Positions 61,034 to 64,000 of a stretch of 64,000 bases of DNA are shown piece after piece. A model generated the notes under the pieces. It did no database searches, had not been told where the DNA came from, and saw only the letters and a list, made by a program, of their open reading frames with translations. Every line of letters begins with the position of its first letter. The first letter of the stretch is position 1. The stretch covers positions 29,040-93,039 of the forward strand of contig JARLHX010000436.1 in assembly GCA_031292035.1 (NCBI GenBank). Direction: 5' to 3'. This stretch comes from Negativicutes bacterium. Its GTDB lineage: Bacteria; Bacillota_C; Negativicutes; Sporomusales_B; JARLHX01. A program made the position numbers and the translations under genes.

Positions 61034-62257
61034 ATGAGCAAAATAGAACGAGATCTTTTGCAGGAAGTCAAGGGCATAGTCAGTCAGTGCGACCGCTGCG
61101 GTACCTGCCGGATGGTCTGTCCTCTCTCAGAGGTAAATGATGTCGAGGCCTCGGCTGCCCGCGGCAAAAACAACATCGCCCGCGGCCTGGCAATGGGTGG
61201 TCTTGAACCTACGCCTGAAGTGCTGGCGGCAGTGAATTTCTGTCTGCTGTGCCGGGCCTGTATCGATAGCTGCCCGAGCAAGATTAAGACCGACGAGGCG
61301 ATGATCGCGGTTCGTCAGCATTTTGCCGATCATTTCGGCGGCGCGGGCGCCAAATACAAGTTGATGGGCGGTATGCTGAAAAGCAGGCGGCTGGTAAAGC
61401 TGGCTGCCGGAACGTTTGGCGTGCTGCGGAAAACAGGGATTCATAAACTGGTTCCCTCAGGCCTAGTACCTAGTCAATATACGCGGGAGCAATTTCTCGG
61501 CGCGTTTGCCGGGCCGGCGGCTTTAGCCGGCGCAGTAACCTCTTCGGATGCTCCTGTTTCAGATACGGCAAAGGTGGCGTATTTCCATGGCTGCGGGATC
61601 AGGATGATGTTTCCGGAGGCGGCGACCGAGACCCTCGCCATCCTGCGGACGGTTTCCCAGCCGAAAACCTGCGACAATGTCTGCTGTGGTCTGCCCCATC
61701 TCGCCCACGGCCTGCGCAAGGACTTTCTGGAATTGGCAAAAGAGAACATTCGTCTCTTTGAAGGTGCCGACGTGGTGGTCTGCGATTGTGCCAGTTGCAG
61801 CGGCACCCTAAAACATATTGCCGGATATTTTAAAAATGACCCCGAATGGGAGGCGCGGGCCGCAGCTTTTAGTAATAAGGTTATGGATTTGACCGAATAC
61901 CTGGTCAAGGTGGGCTATAAGCCCCGGCAACGGGTTGCTGCAAAACTGACTTATCATGAGCCCTGTCATCTTGGTCGCGGCCAGGGCATCAAAAAACAGC
62001 CGCGGGAGTTGCTGAGAGCGGCAGGGAATTTTGTAGAAATGGCGGGGGCTGATACCTGTTGCGGCGGTGCCGGTTCGTTTCATATGGACTACCCTGAGAT
62101 CTCAGCCGCCATTCTAAATAAAAAAAGGGCAAATATCGAAAAAACAGGTGCCCAAATCGTTGTCACTGAATGCCCTGTATGTCTTGCACAGTTGACTAAG
62201 GCCGCCGAAGAGAGCGGCGGCAAGTTCCGGGCCATGCACATCAGCCAGGTGCTTTGA
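61034..62257 (+). CDS. glcF: Fe-S subunit of 2-hydroxyacid dehydrogenase, GlcF/LutA type
   Basis: 407 residues. Two 4Fe-4S motifs (CDRCGTCRMVCPLS from ~19, CLLCRACIDSCPSK from ~70) and two CCG domains (YFHGCGIRMMFP, VCCGLPHLAHG, CDCASCSG; then YHEPCHLGRGQG, TCCGGAGSFHMDYP, TECPVC). It transfers electrons from GlcD to the membrane quinone pool or to the membrane Fe-S protein encoded at 54470. Start follows AAGGAG. Last gene of the pair, with hairpins downstream. Confidence 0.92.
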   Translation: MSKIERDLLQEVKGIVSQCDRCGTCRMVCPLSEVNDVEASAARGKNNIARGLAMGGLEPTPEVLAAVNFCLLCRACIDSCPSKIKTDEAMIAVRQHFADHFGGAGAKYKLMGGMLKSRRLVKLAAGTFGVLRKTGIHKLVPSGLVPSQYTREQFLGAFAGPAALAGAVTSSDAPVSDTAKVAYFHGCGIRMMFPEAATETLAILRTVSQPKTCDNVCCGLPHLAHGLRKDFLELAKENIRLFEGADVVVCDCASCSGTLKHIAGYFKNDPEWEARAAAFSNKVMDLTEYLVKVGYKPRQRVAAKLTYHEPCHLGRGQGIKKQPRELLRAAGNFVEMAGADTCCGGAGSFHMDYPEISAAILNKKRANIEKTGAQIVVTECPVCLAQLTKAAEESGGKFRAMHISQVL

Positions 62258-62313
62258 GGGGTCGCTAGCAAATCTTGCTGTCCGCCGCTCTGCCGATGAC
62301 AGCATCAGCAGTT

Positions 62314-62359
62314 TCGCCGTTAGCAATCATATGAGTCACTATATCATTGCTAACGGCGA
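62314..62359. repeat. perfect 14-bp inverted repeat
   Basis: TCGCCGTTAGCAAT (62314-62327) and ATTGCTAACGGCGA (62346-62359) with an 18-base loop and no T run. A related CGCTAGCAAATC sits at 62261. It is in the 340-base gap after glcF, which holds no gene; it could be an operator or mRNA-stabilising hairpin. Confidence 0.6.
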
Positions 62360-62408
62360 CAACTATCGATTCATTGTGTTCAGCGGCAGATTATAATGGA
62401 ATTGAGAG

Positions 62409-62454
62409 AATCCTGCAAGATATAGTAAAGTTTGCAGGATTTTTGTATTTTTAT
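62409..62454 (+). terminator. terminator hairpin, copy 2 of the repeated element
   Basis: AATCCTGCAA (62409-62418) pairs with TTGCAGGATT (62432-62441), then TTTGTATTTTTAT, nearly identical to the arm at 59501-59520. Confidence 0.7.
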
Positions 62455-62599
62455 AGGAATATATACTTGGATATTGTCGTGGAAGTCAGGGACTAGTGCA
62501 CCAAGTATCAAAAAAGATGCCTGGTTTTTTATTTGCGTTAGCTTGCGCGAAGAACCGCAGGTTTCGTAACCCTACCATGTCCAAGAAGGGAAGAGAAAT

Positions 62600-64000
62600 A
62601 TGTTTAAATCCATCCGTCATCAATTTATTTTTATGAACTGCTCCTTGGTAATCCTGGCTATTGTGGTATCAATGTCGGTCAGTTACTTCTTAATTGCTTC
62701 AGATTATGAAAAAAATATTAAACAGACTAATACCGTTATGGCGGAAAGTTTGGCAGCGAACATCGGTCAATTCATGCAAAATGCCTACAACCTGAATGCC
62801 CAGCTGGCAGTAAATGCTGACATGCTAGGTGAAGATAGGGAAAAACAAAAAAAGATATTGCAAGACACCGTCAAAACCTATCCGTTTTTTCAATTGCTTG
62901 TAAGCCATAAGCTCAACGGCGATCAGACGGCTCGCTCTAGCGGCGTACTAGCCAACCGTGCTGATCGTTGGTGGTTTAAAAAGTTTATGGCTGACAAAAA
63001 ATCATATATAACCAAATCCTATTATTCTGTTGCTGGCAATATGGCGGTTACCACCGCTGTGAATGGGATATACAACGGCGACGAACTGGTTGGTCTGATG
63101 ATGGCCGATATCGAAACAGCCACCCTGCAGCAGATGGTGGAAAAATTCAACTTTGGAACAGGGAGCTATGCGTACCTTTTAGATGGAGACGGGGTCGTGG
63201 TGGCTCATCCTGATAAAGGTCAGGTCGCTGAATTGTACAATTACAAGTCACAAAAGAAAGTGGTCTTGAAAAAAGATGGGCAAGGCAACATTGTCCGAGA
63301 TGAAAAGGGTAACGAGCAGGTGGAGGAAGTTGCTTTTGCGGTTCCTGCCAAACTGAAAGTTATTATTGATAGCGCTCTGAAAGGCGAAAAGGGAGTGGGA
63401 GAATACGTCGACGGTAACGGAGATGAGTATATTTGTGCCTATCGTAGTGTTCCGATGCCAGGTAACTCTGACCCCTGGAGCTTGATTATGGTCCAGAAAA
63501 GAAGCGCGGCCTTTGCTTTTATAAATAATGTCGCAATGAAAAATATTTTTATCAGCATCTTTGTGATCTTGATTGCCGCACTGTTTTCGTACTGGTTCGC
63601 CAACCGCCTCACCAGGCCCCTTGTCAAAATTGTCGAAGCCACTGAACACATTAAGAACGGCGACCTTACCATACAGGTTGATGTCGACTCTGATAATGAA
63701 ATTGGCATTCTGGCCCGCAATTTTAACAAGATGGTAGGCGACCTCAGGGTAATGCTGCATGATATCCATAGCTCGACAGTCGAACTGCAAGGCAGTTCGA
63801 CCAAATTAGTTGATATTGCCTCCCATGTCGCGGCAAACAGCCAGGAGATGAGCGCCGCGGTCGGCATGGTAAGTGCCGCTGTAGAGGAGATCTCGGCCGG
63901 AACGGAGGAAAATGCCAGCTCCACCGAACAGGTCAGCCATAGTGTGGAAAGTGTCGCGAAGATGGCCAATGATATGTCTGTTGCCGCCAAGGAAGCGGTA
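62600..64000 (+). CDS. methyl-accepting chemotaxis protein, truncated by window edge
   Basis: 467 codons in the window, open at the right edge. One N-terminal membrane helix (~10-32), a periplasmic Cache-type sensor domain (~35-305: RWWFKKFM, TAVNGIYNGDELVGLMMADIE, YAYLLDGDGVVVAHPDKG), a second helix (~312-332), a HAMP domain (ANRLTRPLVKIVEATEHIKNGDLTIQVDVDSDNEIGILARNFNKMVGDL), and the start of the signalling coiled coil (MSAAVGMVSAAVEEISAGTEENASSTEQVS). It senses a small extracellular ligand and signals to CheA. Start ATG 62600 follows AAGGGAAGAG. Confidence 0.9.
   Translation, partial: MFKSIRHQFIFMNCSLVILAIVVSMSVSYFLIASDYEKNIKQTNTVMAESLAANIGQFMQNAYNLNAQLAVNADMLGEDREKQKKILQDTVKTYPFFQLLVSHKLNGDQTARSSGVLANRADRWWFKKFMADKKSYITKSYYSVAGNMAVTTAVNGIYNGDELVGLMMADIETATLQQMVEKFNFGTGSYAYLLDGDGVVVAHPDKGQVAELYNYKSQKKVVLKKDGQGNIVRDEKGNEQVEEVAFAVPAKLKVIIDSALKGEKGVGEYVDGNGDEYICAYRSVPMPGNSDPWSLIMVQKRSAAFAFINNVAMKNIFISIFVILIAALFSYWFANRLTRPLVKIVEATEHIKNGDLTIQVDVDSDNEIGILARNFNKMVGDLRVMLHDIHSSTVELQGSSTKLVDIASHVAANSQEMSAAVGMVSAAVEEISAGTEENASSTEQVSHSVESVAKMANDMSVAAKEAV

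Noticed and set aside
62500..62599. Second c-di-GMP riboswitch before the chemotaxis receptor
   Set aside because: The leader has GCG-rich hairpin segments but none of the GEMM-I blocks or the GEMM-II core.

Overview
The window looks like a chromosome segment of a spore-forming diderm Firmicute (Negativicutes, Sporomusa/Pelosinus-like). It has CotF-type spore coat genes and low-GC Firmicute-style ribosome binding sites. It also has outer-membrane genes that a monoderm would not carry: a TpsB-type beta-barrel and its secreted TpsA partner. Other genes fit an anaerobe, including a Tat-exported NiFe hydrogenase, a membrane ETF:quinone-type Fe-S oxidoreductase, FAD/Fe-S 2-hydroxyacid dehydrogenase genes and a DcuC-type carrier. 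No rRNA, tRNA, CRISPR array or intact insertion sequence was seen. All assignments were read by eye from translated sequence; no database search was run.

Layout. 1-3.2 kb: start of tex, a small membrane protein, an HD-GYP protein, two spore-coat-like genes and a PerR-like regulator. 3.3-12.4 kb: deoC, a membrane-anchored peptidase, a hydrogenase operon (4-TM protein, small and large subunit), a phosphohexomutase and the conserved walJ-htrA-rlmH block. 12.7-16.2 kb: a two-partner secretion pair whose transporter carries nine MORN repeats. 16.5-28.8 kb: a c-di-GMP-I riboswitch with terminator, then a 2619-residue NRPS (C-A-T-C-A-T-reductase plus a cyclic-nucleotide-binding-like domain), a SpoIIE-type phosphatase interrupted by an in-frame TAA, a membrane protein joining a degenerate phosphatase to an anti-sigma-type kinase, a STAS protein, and a convergent Sfp-type phosphopantetheinyl transferase. 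29-31 kb: an APC permease fused to a solute-binding domain. 31.5-38.5 kb: helD, a SWIM/SNF2 helicase and an RluA-type synthase. 38.6-42 kb: an AT-rich DUF4116/MoxR/VWA operon. 42.4-49.1 kb: a secreted protein, a RecD-like helicase, ychF, azlCD with a divergent XRE-cupin regulator, and two unknown genes. 49.3-53.7 kb: a GntR-DcuC-DUF1847-PatB-RidA operon. 54 kb: a candidate independently transcribed structured RNA. 54.5-64 kb: an Fe-S oxidoreductase, M23 peptidase, HlyD-type adaptor, FMN 2-hydroxyacid oxidase, glcD/glcF and a truncated chemotaxis receptor.

The most interesting system is 16.5-28.8 kb. A second-messenger riboswitch sits in front of a peptide-aldehyde/alcohol-type NRPS that ends in a CRP-like sensor domain. 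It is followed by a partner-switching module (phosphatase, kinase fused to a pseudo-phosphatase, STAS protein), and the activating PPTase lies at the far end. This suggests that product formation is gated at RNA level by c-di-GMP and at protein level by a nucleotide or other ligand. The MORN-TpsB fusion and the permease-SBP fusion are the other two unusual architectures.
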